Positions 45,392-55,047 of a DNA stretch of 64,000 nucleotides are shown piece by piece. The stretch is from JAFTYO01 sp045644765. GTDB taxonomy: Bacteria; Pseudomonadota; Alphaproteobacteria; RF32; CAG-239. Under the pieces are notes generated by a model. It did not search any database. It had not been told where the DNA came from and saw nothing but the letters and a program-made list of their open reading frames with translations. How positions within the stretch are numbered: position 1 is the first letter of the stretch; every line of letters begins with the position of its first letter. The stretch spans positions 62,001-126,000 of the forward strand of contig JAZRHM010000038.1 in the NCBI GenBank assembly GCA_045644765.1, in the 5' to 3' direction. Position numbers and translations under genes: made by a program.

Positions 45392-45898
45392 CTATATATT
45401 ATTACTTTCAATAGCATATATGTCTTTTACTCTCCAAGATTCTCCATCCGGAACGACCACATAAATCACACGTCCTTGACATAACCCAAACCAATTTCCA
45501 TTGCAAACGCTATCCGTGTGTATTTCTACTAAATCTGCCGAAATAGGCTTAATTTTATGTACCTTAAAACTAATCTCAGTAGGTCGTTTCAGACTTTCAT
45601 CATTCATAAAAATGAATTTCGGGAGTCTGGATTCTTTACAACCTGCAAAATCAGGATTAATAGTGCATTTTGTAGCAAAATCTACAGCGCACAACATTTT
45701 AGAATCTTGAGTACAATCATTCAACAAACTGTCTTTTTTATATTCAAAAACAACATCTTCAACTGCTTGCGTATTTTTTTTCACAACCTGTTCTGAAACT
45801 GTTTTCGATTCGGTATCGTTTTCTTTTCCAACAAAACAATATATTGTTGCAATAGCTACGACAACCAAAAACAAACCTGCAATAATCTTTTTCATCAT
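45392..45898 (-). CDS. Hypothetical membrane-anchored protein
   Basis: 168 aa. One N-terminal hydrophobic segment (KIIAGLFLVVVAIATIYCFVG) is either an anchor or an uncleaved signal. The rest is probably periplasmic, with six Cys residues that could form disulfides (NDC, MLC, TKC, AGC, SVC, GLC). I recognise no family. It starts 11 bp after a barrel gene, so the two may be one transcript. Confidence 0.75.
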   Translation of the reverse strand: MMKKIIAGLFLVVVAIATIYCFVGKENDTESKTVSEQVVKKNTQAVEDVVFEYKKDSLLNDCTQDSKMLCAVDFATKCTINPDFAGCKESRLPKFIFMNDESLKRPTEISFKVHKIKPISADLVEIHTDSVCNGNWFGLCQGRVIYVVVPDGESWRVKDIYAIESNNI

Positions 45899-45909
45899 TA
45901 TTTTACTCC

Positions 45910-46470
45910 TTAATAAAAGTAATAACGTAAACCAAGGCTATATTCATACAAATGATTTACTTTAGATATATCATTTAAGTCAATATAGCGCATAACTGCT
46001 TTAAAACTAATATTTTCATCTATATTGTAAATAAAGCCACCACCAAAACGATAACCAAAAGCACTTTCCGTATTATGTTTATCTTTATTCAACTTACTTT
46101 CAAAAACATATTCTCCGGCACCTATTGTTCCAAACAATTCAAATGTTTTATAACAACCCAACGGTAAATATGCAAAAACATCGAGTCCGTATGCTCTATA
46201 TGATGTTTTAAACTTCTTACTATCATCTATTTTAGTGGTATCAGATGACGATTGTGTAAAAAATGCTTCTGTTCCAAAATTTTGATTATATTTAGTTCCT
46301 ACATTTAAATTTAATAAATGATAACTTGGTTTGGCATAAGATGTTTTTGCATCCACATATCCATAATCTATACCAACATATGGAATATATTCAAAATTAT
46401 CAGTCGCATTTGCAACAAAAGCAAAAAAGAAAACCGATAAAAAAAGTCCGATGGAAAATATTTTTTTCAT
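45910..46470 (-). CDS. Outer-membrane beta-barrel protein
   Basis: 186 aa with a signal peptide ending at VANA. Alternating strands (YIPYVGIDYGYVDAKTSY, LLNLNVGTKYNQNFGTEAFF, SFKAVMRYIDLND) and the final aromatic run LGLRYYFY fit an eight-stranded OmpA/OmpW-like barrel. The C-terminal Tyr is a typical assembly signal. The exact family and cargo are unknown. The ribosome binding site is AAGGAAGAA. Confidence 0.8.
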   Translation of the reverse strand: MKKIFSIGLFLSVFFFAFVANATDNFEYIPYVGIDYGYVDAKTSYAKPSYHLLNLNVGTKYNQNFGTEAFFTQSSSDTTKIDDSKKFKTSYRAYGLDVFAYLPLGCYKTFELFGTIGAGEYVFESKLNKDKHNTESAFGYRFGGGFIYNIDENISFKAVMRYIDLNDISKVNHLYEYSLGLRYYFY

Positions 46471-46608
46471 TTTTTCTTCCTTTTAATTATTTTACAACTT
46501 TCTTTAATAATAATATACTAAATTAAAATAAAAAGTTAATATCTTAAAAAACTTGAGTATTTATATTTTTAAGGTATAATACATTTTATATATGCACAGG
46601 AGAGATAA

Positions 46609-47172
46609 ATGATAAAAAAACATTTGATAGGACAAGCAGGACGATCCATGATTGAAGCAATCGGTTACATTAGCATTATGATAACCATTACTGTCTCTCT
46701 CACAGCGGCAGTTAACTCTGGGTATCATCGTTTTCGTTTGGGGCGCATAAACCAACAAGTTGTTGATTTAAAAAAGGTTATAAGCCAACGATATGTTGCA
46801 GCAGAAAACTTTGTGGGTGTTAAGTTTGATACTCTTATAAATGAAAAAATAGTTCCACACGAAGTTAGAGATCAAAAGCACGCTTTTGGCGGTGATATAA
46901 CAATAGGTAAAGGAGATAAAGACGGTAAGACCTATTATATCCAATTTGACGACATTCCGACTCAAGCATGTGTCGAACTTGGTTCAAAATTATGGATTAC
47001 AAACGATGGTTCTGATTTAGATGCATTAACCATAAATAATAAAAAAACATGGGCGTGGAAATACTCCATTTATGAAGGAACACCTGATTATGAACTTCCG
47101 GCAAAACCAACCGACGTTGCTGAAGTTTGCAATACAGAAGAAAAAAAATCAATAAAATGGTATTTCAACTAG
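46609..47172 (+). CDS. Type IV prepilin-like protein
   Basis: 187 aa. The leader MIKKHLIGQAG ends in Gly11; then RSMIEAIGYISIMITITVSL has Arg at +1 and Glu16 at +5 before a hydrophobic helix. This is the same unusual cleavage context as the protein at 30613-31215. The C-terminal part contains two Cys residues (TQACVEL, EVCNTE). AGGAGAG precedes the ATG. No secretion or pilus genes are adjacent. Confidence 0.8.
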   Translation: MIKKHLIGQAGRSMIEAIGYISIMITITVSLTAAVNSGYHRFRLGRINQQVVDLKKVISQRYVAAENFVGVKFDTLINEKIVPHEVRDQKHAFGGDITIGKGDKDGKTYYIQFDDIPTQACVELGSKLWITNDGSDLDALTINNKKTWAWKYSIYEGTPDYELPAKPTDVAEVCNTEEKKSIKWYFN

Positions 47173-47262
47173 CTTTTTTGTTATTATGTAGTCTAAAATG
47201 CTTGAAATAACAAAATGTTGTTGTTAGCATTTATCATAAATTATTTATAAGGAGAAACAGAT

Positions 47263-47688
47263 ATGGTCAGTTCAGTAATTTTACCACACGATTATAAACC
47301 GTCTGCTAATGAAGATTATATGTGCGAAATGCATCTTGAATATTTTCGCCAAAAACTTGAGGCTTGGAAAAAATCTTTACTTAACCAATCAAAAGACACT
47401 TTAGACGAATTACGCATGGGAGGTTTAAACCAACCTGATGACATCGATAGAGCTTCACTTGAAACTGACAAGTCTATTGATTTAAGAACAAAAGATCGTG
47501 CTCGAAAACTTATAAGCAAAATAAATGATGCTTTAGAACGCATTGAAGATGGTTCTTACGGTTTTTGCGAAGAAACCGGAGAGCCTATCGGATTAGATCG
47601 TCTAGAAGCTCGTCCTATTGCCACTCTTTCTATAGAAGCACAAGAACGCCATGAAAGAATGGAAAAAACATACGATGATGAAGCCTAA
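47263..47688 (+). CDS. dksA: DksA-family RNA polymerase-binding regulator
   Basis: 141 aa. The coiled-coil arm (QKLEAWKKSLLNQSKDTLDE) and tip acidic residues (NQPDDIDRASLE) are conserved. The globular end reads YGFCEETGEPIGLDRLEARPIATLSIEAQERHE. Only one of the four zinc Cys remains, as commonly seen in alphaproteobacterial DksA. It acts with ppGpp on RNA polymerase. The ribosome binding site is AAGGAG, and maf follows after 5 bp. Confidence 0.94.
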   Translation: MVSSVILPHDYKPSANEDYMCEMHLEYFRQKLEAWKKSLLNQSKDTLDELRMGGLNQPDDIDRASLETDKSIDLRTKDRARKLISKINDALERIEDGSYGFCEETGEPIGLDRLEARPIATLSIEAQERHERMEKTYDDEA

Positions 47689-47693
47689 ACAAT

Positions 47694-48269
47694 ATGAGCA
47701 ATTCAAATAACTTTATATTAGCATCAGGTTCTCCTCAGCGCTTAAGACTTTTGGAACAAATAGGATTTGTTCCTAAAAAAATCCACCCTGCAGACATTGA
47801 TGAACAATGTCTTTTACACGAGCGTCCGTTACCTTATGTTAAACGTATGGCTTTAGAAAAAGCAAAAGCTGTTGCCAAACTTTATCCAAATGAAAATATT
47901 TTAGCCAGTGACACTATTGTAACTGTCGGCTTACGCATTTTACATAAATCAAAAAATGCTGAAGAACAAGAACATGTTATGCGTTTACTTTCAGGCAGAA
48001 ATCACAAAGTTATCAGCTCGGTTTGTTTAATTGATAAAAATGGAAAAATATCTCAGCGCACGGTCACAACTCGCATTAGCATGAAAAAATTATCTGAAGA
48101 TGAAATTTATGATTATATAAAAAGCAATGAATGGGTTGGCGTTTGCGGATATAAAATTGAAGGAATTTTAGCCGGTTTTGTAAAAAATATGGTAGGGTCA
48201 TTTACCGGCGTTGTCGGGTTGCCTTTGTATGAAACCAGAAATTTATTAATAGGAGCAGGAATAAAATGA
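47694..48269 (+). CDS. maf: Maf-family nucleotide pyrophosphatase
   Basis: 191 aa. It begins FILASGSPQRLRLLEQIGF and contains ILASDTIVTVG and GVCGYKIEGILAGFVKNMVGS, the Maf signatures. It hydrolyses non-canonical nucleoside triphosphates. The ribosome binding site is weak. It ends in a four-base overlap (ATGA) with rng, so the two are translationally coupled. Confidence 0.93.
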   Translation: MSNSNNFILASGSPQRLRLLEQIGFVPKKIHPADIDEQCLLHERPLPYVKRMALEKAKAVAKLYPNENILASDTIVTVGLRILHKSKNAEEQEHVMRLLSGRNHKVISSVCLIDKNGKISQRTVTTRISMKKLSEDEIYDYIKSNEWVGVCGYKIEGILAGFVKNMVGSFTGVVGLPLYETRNLLIGAGIK

Positions 48270-49432
48270 TTGCAGACACTTTAGTATATGAAAAAAACAA
48301 TAACGAGATTCGTTTAGCTGCATTAGATAACGGTTCTATGGTTGAGTTTGATATCTATAATGAAAATAATGCGGTTGAAGGCAATATATATTTAGGACGC
48401 ATCAAAAAGAAAATAAACTTAGCTAATAATCACACCGGATTTTTGGTTGACATAGGAGATGATGAAGAAGCATTTTTAAACGCTTTTGAACATGATTTAA
48501 AAGAAATAAACATGAGCGAAGGACAAAGCATTGTAGTCCAAGTATCGCAAGAAAAACGTGCCGAAAAAGGAGCAAAAGTTGTTCGCAACATTCAAATTGT
48601 CGGCACTACTTTAGTATATCGCCCATTCAAAATGGGAGTAGAAGTATCTTCCAAAATTGACGATAAAGAATTGGCCAAAGAATATAAAAATGCTGTATGG
48701 AATAACATCACAGGTCAGGAAGGTTGGGCCTTAAGAACTGTTGCCGTTGAGTTTCCGATAGATGATGTTTTAGAAGAAATGGTAAAATTGCGTAACATCT
48801 ACGAAAATATCAGGATTAAAGCTCGCAATGCTGCGGCCCCTGCTCTGTTATATGTGCGTGAAAATCCTTTATATGAATATATTCGTCGCTATAAAGACAC
48901 CTTAAAAACAGTTGTGGTAAACAACCATAACCTGATTAATGAACTGGAAAATGTTCTTGGTGACGATATGTCAGAATTTAATGCTAAACCGTTTGCGGAA
49001 TATGGCCTTGAAGAACAGATTATAGAAGCATTAAATCGAACAATTTCTTTAACAAGCGGAGGAAGTGTTCATATCGAACAAACACGAGCTTGTGTTACCA
49101 TAGATGTTGATACCGCTGATTTGAAATCAGGAGGCAATGTTTCAAAAGCAAATGATGAAGCTGCTATTGAAATTGCTCGTCAAATCAGGCTGAAAAACTT
49201 ATCCGGTAAAATCATCATTGATTTTGCAGGCTCTTCAGAATATCGCTTTATGAAATCTGTAATTGACATTTTACAAACCGAGCTTGCTGATGATCCTTGC
49301 AGAGCAAGAGTTCTAGGCTTAAGTAAAGCCGGCAACATTGAAATTTTGCGTCAACGTCGCAGACCATCATTGCTAGATATATATACTGAAGAATGTTCCA
49401 ATTGCCAAGGCACCGGCAGGGTTGAAAAATAA
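48266..49432 (+). CDS. rng: Ribonuclease E/G family protein
   Basis: 388 aa, short for RNase G (about 490 in E. coli). The N-terminal S1-like domain reads VEGNIYLGRIKKKINLANNH. The catalytic region has SGGSVHIEQTRACVTIDVDTA with the metal-binding Asp. A zinc-link CSNCQGTGRV lies at the very end. It processes rRNA and mRNA 5' ends. The start overlaps the maf stop and the stop overlaps the yacG start (TAATG). Confidence 0.92.
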   Translation: MIADTLVYEKNNNEIRLAALDNGSMVEFDIYNENNAVEGNIYLGRIKKKINLANNHTGFLVDIGDDEEAFLNAFEHDLKEINMSEGQSIVVQVSQEKRAEKGAKVVRNIQIVGTTLVYRPFKMGVEVSSKIDDKELAKEYKNAVWNNITGQEGWALRTVAVEFPIDDVLEEMVKLRNIYENIRIKARNAAAPALLYVRENPLYEYIRRYKDTLKTVVVNNHNLINELENVLGDDMSEFNAKPFAEYGLEEQIIEALNRTISLTSGGSVHIEQTRACVTIDVDTADLKSGGNVSKANDEAAIEIARQIRLKNLSGKIIIDFAGSSEYRFMKSVIDILQTELADDPCRARVLGLSKAGNIEILRQRRRPSLLDIYTEECSNCQGTGRVEK

Positions 49433-49623
49433 TGGCAAAAAAACACAAATGTCCTATATGCGGGCAAGAAACCGACAACGAAAAATATAGACCTTTTTGC
49501 TCAAAACATTGTGCCGATGTTGATTTAGGCCGTTGGTTTAACGGTTCTTACGCTGTTGCCGCCCAAGAACTTGATGAGCAAGATTACGAAGAACTTGAAG
49601 AAGCATTAAATAACGATTCGTAA
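49432..49623 (+). CDS. yacG: DNA gyrase inhibitor YacG (zinc-binding)
   Basis: 63 aa with a CPIC-x-CSKHC zinc knuckle (CPICGQETDN...RPFCSKHCADVDL) followed by GRWFNGSYAV. YacG binds gyrase. The protein is normal length with an acidic tail. It is the last gene of dksA-maf-rng-yacG; the overlap with rng suggests coupling. Confidence 0.93.
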   Translation: MAKKHKCPICGQETDNEKYRPFCSKHCADVDLGRWFNGSYAVAAQELDEQDYEELEEALNNDS

Positions 49624-49644
49624 ACTCATAAAAGGAAGATATTT

Positions 49645-50283
49645 ATGAACAATGACACTCTAAAAAATAAAACCTTATTAGTCATTATTGTAACTCTTCT
49701 GACTATGTTTTTAGAAATAGGTTTTGGTATATTAAGCGGTTCTATGTCACTAACTGCTGACGGAGTTCATATGGCAACGCATGTTTTTGCTTTAAGCATT
49801 ACATATGCTGTTTGCCATATTATTTCAAAGCTTAAAGACAAAGAAAAAATATTAAATGCATTGGGCGGGTACACAAGTGCTATAGTTCTGTTTGCTACCG
49901 CAATCGGTATAATTTTTGAATCTGCTCATCGTTTTATAAAACCTCACCACATTTCTTTTAACGAAGCCATATTAGTAACAGTTATAGGTCTTATAGTAAA
50001 CATTATATGTATTGCTATTATGTCAGGAAAAGGCCACCATAATCATTGTTGCGATTGCCATCACAAACATACTGAAAATTTAAATTTCAAAGCTGCATAT
50101 TTACACATTTTAGCAGATGTATTAACCTCGATTATGGCTATAATTGCTTTAGTTTTAGGAAAATATTTTGGTCTTATTTTGTTAGATCCGCTAATCGGTA
50201 TGCTAGGAGGATTTATTATCTTAAAATGGGCAATTAGTTTGTTGAAATCTTCATTTAATACCTTAATTAATCAAGAAAGATAA
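49645..50283 (+). CDS. CDF-family cation efflux protein
   Basis: 212 aa with about six membrane helices. The metal-site motifs are in SLTADGVHMATHVFAL and AAYLHILADVLTSIMA. A His/Cys-rich loop (GKGHHNHCCDCHHKH) could sense or pass metal. The usual C-terminal cytoplasmic domain is absent, making it short. It probably exports Zn, Co or Ni. AAGGAAG provides the ribosome binding site. Confidence 0.88.
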   Translation: MNNDTLKNKTLLVIIVTLLTMFLEIGFGILSGSMSLTADGVHMATHVFALSITYAVCHIISKLKDKEKILNALGGYTSAIVLFATAIGIIFESAHRFIKPHHISFNEAILVTVIGLIVNIICIAIMSGKGHHNHCCDCHHKHTENLNFKAAYLHILADVLTSIMAIIALVLGKYFGLILLDPLIGMLGGFIILKWAISLLKSSFNTLINQER

Positions 50284-50288
50284 AAATT

Positions 50289-51137
50289 ATGAAAAGCTGT
50301 TTAGTTTTAGAAGGTGGCGCCAAAAGAGGCATTTATACAGCCGGTGTCTTAGATGTTTTACTTGAAAACGACATACTAACCAATGGTGTAATAGGTGTAT
50401 CTGCCGGTGCAATACATGGTTGTTCATATGTAGCAAAACAATTAGGAAGAAGCATCAGATACAATATAAAATATAATGATGATTATCGTTTTATGAGTTT
50501 TAAATCTCTTCTCAAAACCGGCAATATGGTAGATACAAAATTTGCTTATCATGAACTTCCTGATAAATTAGACCCTTTTGACCATGAAGCATTTGAAAAA
50601 GCTGATACAAAATTTTATGCCACATGTACAAACTTAGAAACCGGAAAGCCAGAATATATTTTATGTCCGGATTTAAGAGAAAACCATATTGATTATTTAA
50701 GAGCTTCAGCTTCAATGCCCTTGGTTTCACAAATTGTAAAATTAAACAATAATTACTACCTTGACGGAGGAATATCAGATAGCATTCCCGTAAAAGCGGC
50801 ATTTGATTTAGGGTATCAAAAAAACATTGTAGTATTAACTCGTCCGGCAGGATATGTTAAAAAACCTTTTTCAATGTTATGGCTTGCAAAAATTTTTTAT
50901 CGTAAATTTCCAAATTTTATAGCGACCTTAAAAAACAGACACAAAGATTATAATCAAACAATTAATTATATAAAAGACTTGGAAAAACAGGGAAAAATTT
51001 TGGTTTTACGTCCGAGCAAACTTATAAAAATAAGCCGTATGGAAACAAATATTGAAACCATTAAACAGATGTATGAACTTGGAAGATATGATGCTTTAAA
51101 TATGCTAAGCAATATCCGTGAGTTTTTAAAATCATAA
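50289..51137 (+). CDS. Patatin-like phospholipase
   Basis: 282 aa. The oxyanion motif GGAKRGIYTAG, nucleophile Ser38 in GVSAGA and the Asp of YLDGGISDSIPV form the Ser-Asp dyad of patatins. It resembles the YjjU group. It probably hydrolyses a membrane lipid or acyl ester in the cytoplasm. It starts five bases after the cation-efflux gene stop, so the two may be co-transcribed. Confidence 0.9.
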   Translation: MKSCLVLEGGAKRGIYTAGVLDVLLENDILTNGVIGVSAGAIHGCSYVAKQLGRSIRYNIKYNDDYRFMSFKSLLKTGNMVDTKFAYHELPDKLDPFDHEAFEKADTKFYATCTNLETGKPEYILCPDLRENHIDYLRASASMPLVSQIVKLNNNYYLDGGISDSIPVKAAFDLGYQKNIVVLTRPAGYVKKPFSMLWLAKIFYRKFPNFIATLKNRHKDYNQTINYIKDLEKQGKILVLRPSKLIKISRMETNIETIKQMYELGRYDALNMLSNIREFLKS

Positions 51138-51209
51138 AACCTGTTGCAACATAAATCCTTATAATATATAATACAAAACATATTTTGATATATATTAAAC
51201 GAGAATATT

Positions 51210-52955
51210 ATGAGCAACACAAAAGTATGGGCATTTTTATATAAATATGTAAAGCAAGCAAAATATATGGTCATTTTGCTGTTACTTATGTTTTTTGCTG
51301 CCAGCTTTTTAATGCGTATGGAAAATTTTCTGATTGCCGAAATGATAGGCATAATCACTAATGCTTCAAACTATGAAAACATTGTTTCAGAACTGGTAAA
51401 ATACTTATTTTGGTTTACCGTTGTCATCCTCTGTTTAAGTTCCGGAGATGCTTTAAGACGCATTGTTGAAGCCTATTTTATTCCGTTTTTTAATGCTAAA
51501 GTTACAAAAGACTTGTTTATAATGACGCATAAACATTCTATTCGTTTTTTTGAAGAAGAAATGTCCGGCAACATTTCCGGTAAGGTAAAAAATATTGCTT
51601 CTAATGTCGAAAATATGTATATGCACCTTTTGTTTGGTGTTGCAGTTCCTATTATGGAGATTGGAATGAGTTTGGTTTTTATTGCCATTGCAAATAAAAC
51701 CCTAGCCCTCTTACTTGGCATACTTAATATATCACTTATGATTTTTACTTTATATTTCAGAAAACAAGTTTCTTCTTATTCAGAAGTAAAATCAAGGCTC
51801 AATGCCGAAGCAAACGGTATATTTGTTGACACAATAAGCAATTCAGCATTAGTTAAAAGCTTCGCCAACTATTTTTATGAAAAGCATACTTTCTTTAAAG
51901 CTGTAAAAAAGGCCTCAAAAGCTCAACGAAAAGAGTTTTTCAAAATAGCTAAAGTAAACTGGATATCTAAAACATCTTTTGATATATTATACGTATTATC
52001 TTATGCTCTAGTTTTTTATTTTTGGTACAAATATAATTTAAGTGTTGCAGATGTCGTGCTTGTAACATCATTGTTTACAACAATGACTAACGCTATCAGA
52101 AACATGGGCTATTTAGCCAGCAATTTTGCCCAAGTTTTCGGCTCAGTCAAAGACGGATTGGAACTTTTAAATAAACCTTGCGAAGTTGTTGATAAACCTG
52201 GTGCCACTAATTTAAAAATCAAAAACAACGATATTGTGTTTGAAAATGTTTCATACTGTTATAAACAAAACAAAAAACTGTTTAATAAGTTTAACTTAAC
52301 GATTGGAGCAAACAAAAAAGTAGGCCTTGTCGGACATTCGGGAGCCGGCAAATCTACCTTGATAAAACTGATATCTCGCTATTATGATGTCAATAAGGGG
52401 AAAATTCTGATTGATGGAACAAACATTGCTGATGTAACCCAAGAGTCTTTACGAAAACACATTGCTTTAATTCCTCAAGAAAGTTCTCTTTTTAATCGTT
52501 CCATTATGGAAAATATACGTTACGGAAATCCTAAAGCCACCGACCAACAAGTTATAGAAGCAGCTAAAAAAGCATATATTCATGATTTTATTATGAGTTT
52601 ACCTAATAAATATGAAAGTAAAGTAGGAGAAAGAGGTGTTATGCTTTCCGGTGGAGAAAGACAACGCATTGCCATTGCAAGAGCTGTTTTAAAAAATGCA
52701 CCAATTTTAATTTTAGATGAAGCGACCTCTGCTCTAGACAGTGAAAGCGAACGATATATTCAAAAATCCTTAAAACAGCTTATGAAAGGCAAAACCGTTA
52801 TTGCTATCGCCCACCGTTTATCAACATTAAACGAAATGGATGAACTGATTGTGCTTAAAAAAGGTAAAATAGTAGAAAGAGGAACACATAAACAGTTGCT
52901 TAAAGATAAAAATGAATATTACAAATTTTATACCTTGCAACAACAGTTAAAATAA
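51210..52955 (+). CDS. ABC exporter, fused permease and ATPase
   Basis: 581 aa half-transporter with six N-terminal helices (to about residue 300) and a nucleotide-binding domain. It has Walker A GHSGAGKSTL, Q-loop LIPQESSLF, signature LSGGERQRIA, Walker B ILILDEATSALD and the switch IAHRLS. It should work as a homodimer and export a lipid or peptide; the substrate is not clear. A TATAAT-like box lies in the gap before it. Confidence 0.92.
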   Translation: MSNTKVWAFLYKYVKQAKYMVILLLLMFFAASFLMRMENFLIAEMIGIITNASNYENIVSELVKYLFWFTVVILCLSSGDALRRIVEAYFIPFFNAKVTKDLFIMTHKHSIRFFEEEMSGNISGKVKNIASNVENMYMHLLFGVAVPIMEIGMSLVFIAIANKTLALLLGILNISLMIFTLYFRKQVSSYSEVKSRLNAEANGIFVDTISNSALVKSFANYFYEKHTFFKAVKKASKAQRKEFFKIAKVNWISKTSFDILYVLSYALVFYFWYKYNLSVADVVLVTSLFTTMTNAIRNMGYLASNFAQVFGSVKDGLELLNKPCEVVDKPGATNLKIKNNDIVFENVSYCYKQNKKLFNKFNLTIGANKKVGLVGHSGAGKSTLIKLISRYYDVNKGKILIDGTNIADVTQESLRKHIALIPQESSLFNRSIMENIRYGNPKATDQQVIEAAKKAYIHDFIMSLPNKYESKVGERGVMLSGGERQRIAIARAVLKNAPILILDEATSALDSESERYIQKSLKQLMKGKTVIAIAHRLSTLNEMDELIVLKKGKIVERGTHKQLLKDKNEYYKFYTLQQQLK

Positions 52956-53070
52956 ACAACCGCATCATAATTTTTCATTGTTTATATATTGATAAAATAT
53001 ACTTGCAAATTAGTATATTTGTCTTATATTTGCCTTGAGTTTTAATATATTTTTTCAAAAGGAGAATATC

Positions 53071-54105
53071 ATGCCTTTAGTTTCTATGCGTCAAATTCTT
53101 GACCATGCAGCCGAAAACGGTTACGGAGTTCCTGCTTTTAACATTAATGATATGGAGCAAGTAATTGCTGTTTTACAAGCTGCAAAAAAAGTTAATGCAC
53201 CGGTAATTTTGCAAACATCTACCGGAGCTCGTAAATTTGCCGGAGATCCGATGATTCGCCATATGGTTCAAGCCGGAATCGAAATGTTCCCCGAATTACC
53301 GATTTGTTTGCACCAAGATCATGGTTCATCAATCGACATTTGCCAATCTGCCATCGTAAACGGCTATTCTTCAGTTATGATGGACGGTTCTTTAGAAGCT
53401 GACGGTAAAACACCTTCTTCTTTTGAATATAACGTTAAAGTTACTAAAGAAGTTGTTGCACGTGCTCATGCTGTTGGTGCTTCCGTTGAAGGCGAATTGG
53501 GCGTTATAGGTTCATTAGAAACCGGTAAAGGTGATAAAGAAGACGGGCATGGTGCTGAAGGCATAATTGATAAAAAACGTTTGGTAACAGATCCTGATGA
53601 AGCAGCTCGCTTTGTCGCAGAAACAAATGTTGACGCCTTAGCAGTTGCTGTAGGTACATCACATGGCGCATATAAATTTACACGTAAACCGGATGGTGAT
53701 ATATTGGCTATTGATGTAATTGAAAAAATTCACCAAAAATTGCCTAATACACACATGGTTATGCACGGTTCTTCTTCCGTTCCTCAAGAATTACAAGATC
53801 TTATTAATGCTTATGGAGGAGCTATTCCTCAAACTTATGGTGTACCGGTTGAAGAAATCGTCAGAGGTATTAAATCCGGTGTAAGAAAAGTAAATGTTGA
53901 CACAGACTGCCGCATGGCAATTACCGGAGCAATCCGTAAGGTGTTTGCTGAAAATCCGAAAGAATTTGACCCACGCAAATATCTTAAACCGGCCATTGAA
54001 GAAATGCAAAAAGTTTGTGAAGCTCGTTACATTGAGTTTGGAGCTGCTGGCTTTGGCGATAAAATTAAAGTTATACCTCTATCAGAAATGGCTAAAAGAT
54101 ACTAA
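53071..54105 (+). CDS. fba: Fructose-1,6-bisphosphate aldolase, class II
   Basis: 344 aa. It splits fructose-1,6-bisphosphate into two trioses. The zinc and catalytic residues are in CLHQDHGSSID, GELGVIG and MVMHGSSSVP. The start is ATG 53071 with AAGGAG upstream; the longer frame adds a non-conserved stretch. It is the long class IIB-like (Calvin-cycle) form by length. A terminator follows. Confidence 0.95.
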   Translation: MPLVSMRQILDHAAENGYGVPAFNINDMEQVIAVLQAAKKVNAPVILQTSTGARKFAGDPMIRHMVQAGIEMFPELPICLHQDHGSSIDICQSAIVNGYSSVMMDGSLEADGKTPSSFEYNVKVTKEVVARAHAVGASVEGELGVIGSLETGKGDKEDGHGAEGIIDKKRLVTDPDEAARFVAETNVDALAVAVGTSHGAYKFTRKPDGDILAIDVIEKIHQKLPNTHMVMHGSSSVPQELQDLINAYGGAIPQTYGVPVEEIVRGIKSGVRKVNVDTDCRMAITGAIRKVFAENPKEFDPRKYLKPAIEEMQKVCEARYIEFGAAGFGDKIKVIPLSEMAKRY

Positions 54106-54120
54106 TCTTAGTTAACCTAC

Positions 54121-54152
54121 AAAAAACCCTTGGTAAAACTAAGGGTTTTTTT
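54121..54152 (+). terminator. Terminator after fba
   Basis: AAAAACCCTT (54122-54131) pairs with AAGGGTTTTT (54141-54150) and is followed by further T residues. Confidence 0.9.
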
Positions 54153-54229
54153 GTATTAATTTAAAAATTGTTGTATTTTAATATTTATCACATTATATTA
54201 GGGGTGTTTTTGATTAGAGGATTGTTAAA

Positions 54230-54829
54230 ATGAAAAAAAGTTTATTTTTTGCTTTATTTATATATGCAAACATAGCTCAAGCGCAAACAGCAGCAGATAT
54301 AGAAAAGATAGAAAACTATCTTAATAATATGCAATCTTTACAAGCAAATTTTGTTCAAACAGCAAGTAACGGAAACACTTCCGAAGGACAAATTTATATT
54401 GCAAAACCTAATAAGATACGCATGGAATATGCCGATCCTACCTCTGTTTTGATTGTCGGAAATGGTGATTATATCGTTTTCAACGATAAAGAACTGGACC
54501 AAGTAACAAACATTGATTATGAAGATATTCCGGCGACGATGATTTTAGCAAACTCAATCAAAATCGACAATAACACATTAAAAATTGCAGATTTTTACAA
54601 AGATGCCGGCACAACAACCATAACATTGAAGCACTCAAACTCTGAGAATATAGGTCCAATAACCCTAGTCTTTTCAAATAATCCATTTGAGCTTAAACAG
54701 TGGAAAATCATAGATCCTCAAAGCATTGAAGTTACTTTATCCTTGTACGACATTAATCAGAACACAACACTGAGCGAAGATCTATTTAAATTTAAGAAGA
54801 CTACAAAAAACAAGCGTCGTAAAAGATAA
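54230..54829 (+). CDS. lolA: Outer-membrane lipoprotein carrier LolA
   Basis: 199 aa with a signal peptide (KKSLFFALFIYANIAQAQ). The mature part follows LolA: IENYLNNMQSLQANFVQTA, SEGQIYIAKPNKIRMEYADP and DNTLKIADFYKD. It ferries lipoproteins across the periplasm. The basic C-terminal tail (KKTTKNKRRKR) is unusual. Most of the protein is normal length for the alphaproteobacterial family. Confidence 0.9.
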   Translation: MKKSLFFALFIYANIAQAQTAADIEKIENYLNNMQSLQANFVQTASNGNTSEGQIYIAKPNKIRMEYADPTSVLIVGNGDYIVFNDKELDQVTNIDYEDIPATMILANSIKIDNNTLKIADFYKDAGTTTITLKHSNSENIGPITLVFSNNPFELKQWKIIDPQSIEVTLSLYDINQNTTLSEDLFKFKKTTKNKRRKR

Positions 54830-54847
54830 GAAATTAGTACTTTTATA

Positions 54848-54873
54848 TCTAAAAAAACACCCGATAACATCGG
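54848..54873 (-). terminator. Terminator of the 6S-like RNA candidate
   Basis: On the minus strand the arms CACCCGAT (54859-54866 region) and ATCGGGTG form an 8-bp stem, followed by seven T residues. The T run is on the minus strand, so it does not serve lolA. Confidence 0.8.
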
Positions 54874-55047
54874 GTGCAAAAGTTTTATACAAGCCATCTG
54901 ATCGTTTATTACATATCATATCGAACCGCAAGGATCAGGTGGGTGCCATATAATCAAACCACGATTTGAACAGTGACAGCTCCCTATATTATTAACGTTG
55001 GCTCGGATAGACCATGCGGAATATAACATATCAGACAGCCTGCCCTT
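54855..55047 (-). ncRNA. Rod-shaped small RNA candidate, 6S-like
   Basis: On the minus strand the RNA starts near 55047, after a TATAAA box (55054-55059). A 10-bp closing stem pairs AGGCTGTCTG (55032-55041) with CAGATGGCTT (54891-54900), including G-T pairs. Next come CCGCA with TGCGG, a large open centre and a distal hairpin (TCAAA/TTTGA). It ends at CACCCGAT/ATCGGGTG plus a T run (54848-54873). The length of about 190 bases and rod shape suggest 6S RNA, but no conserved sequence confirms it. Confidence 0.45.

Noticed and set aside
54920..54945. T-loop-like GGTTCGA suggesting a tRNA or tmRNA end on the minus strand
   Set aside because: No flanking T-stem, acceptor stem or anticodon arm can be formed.
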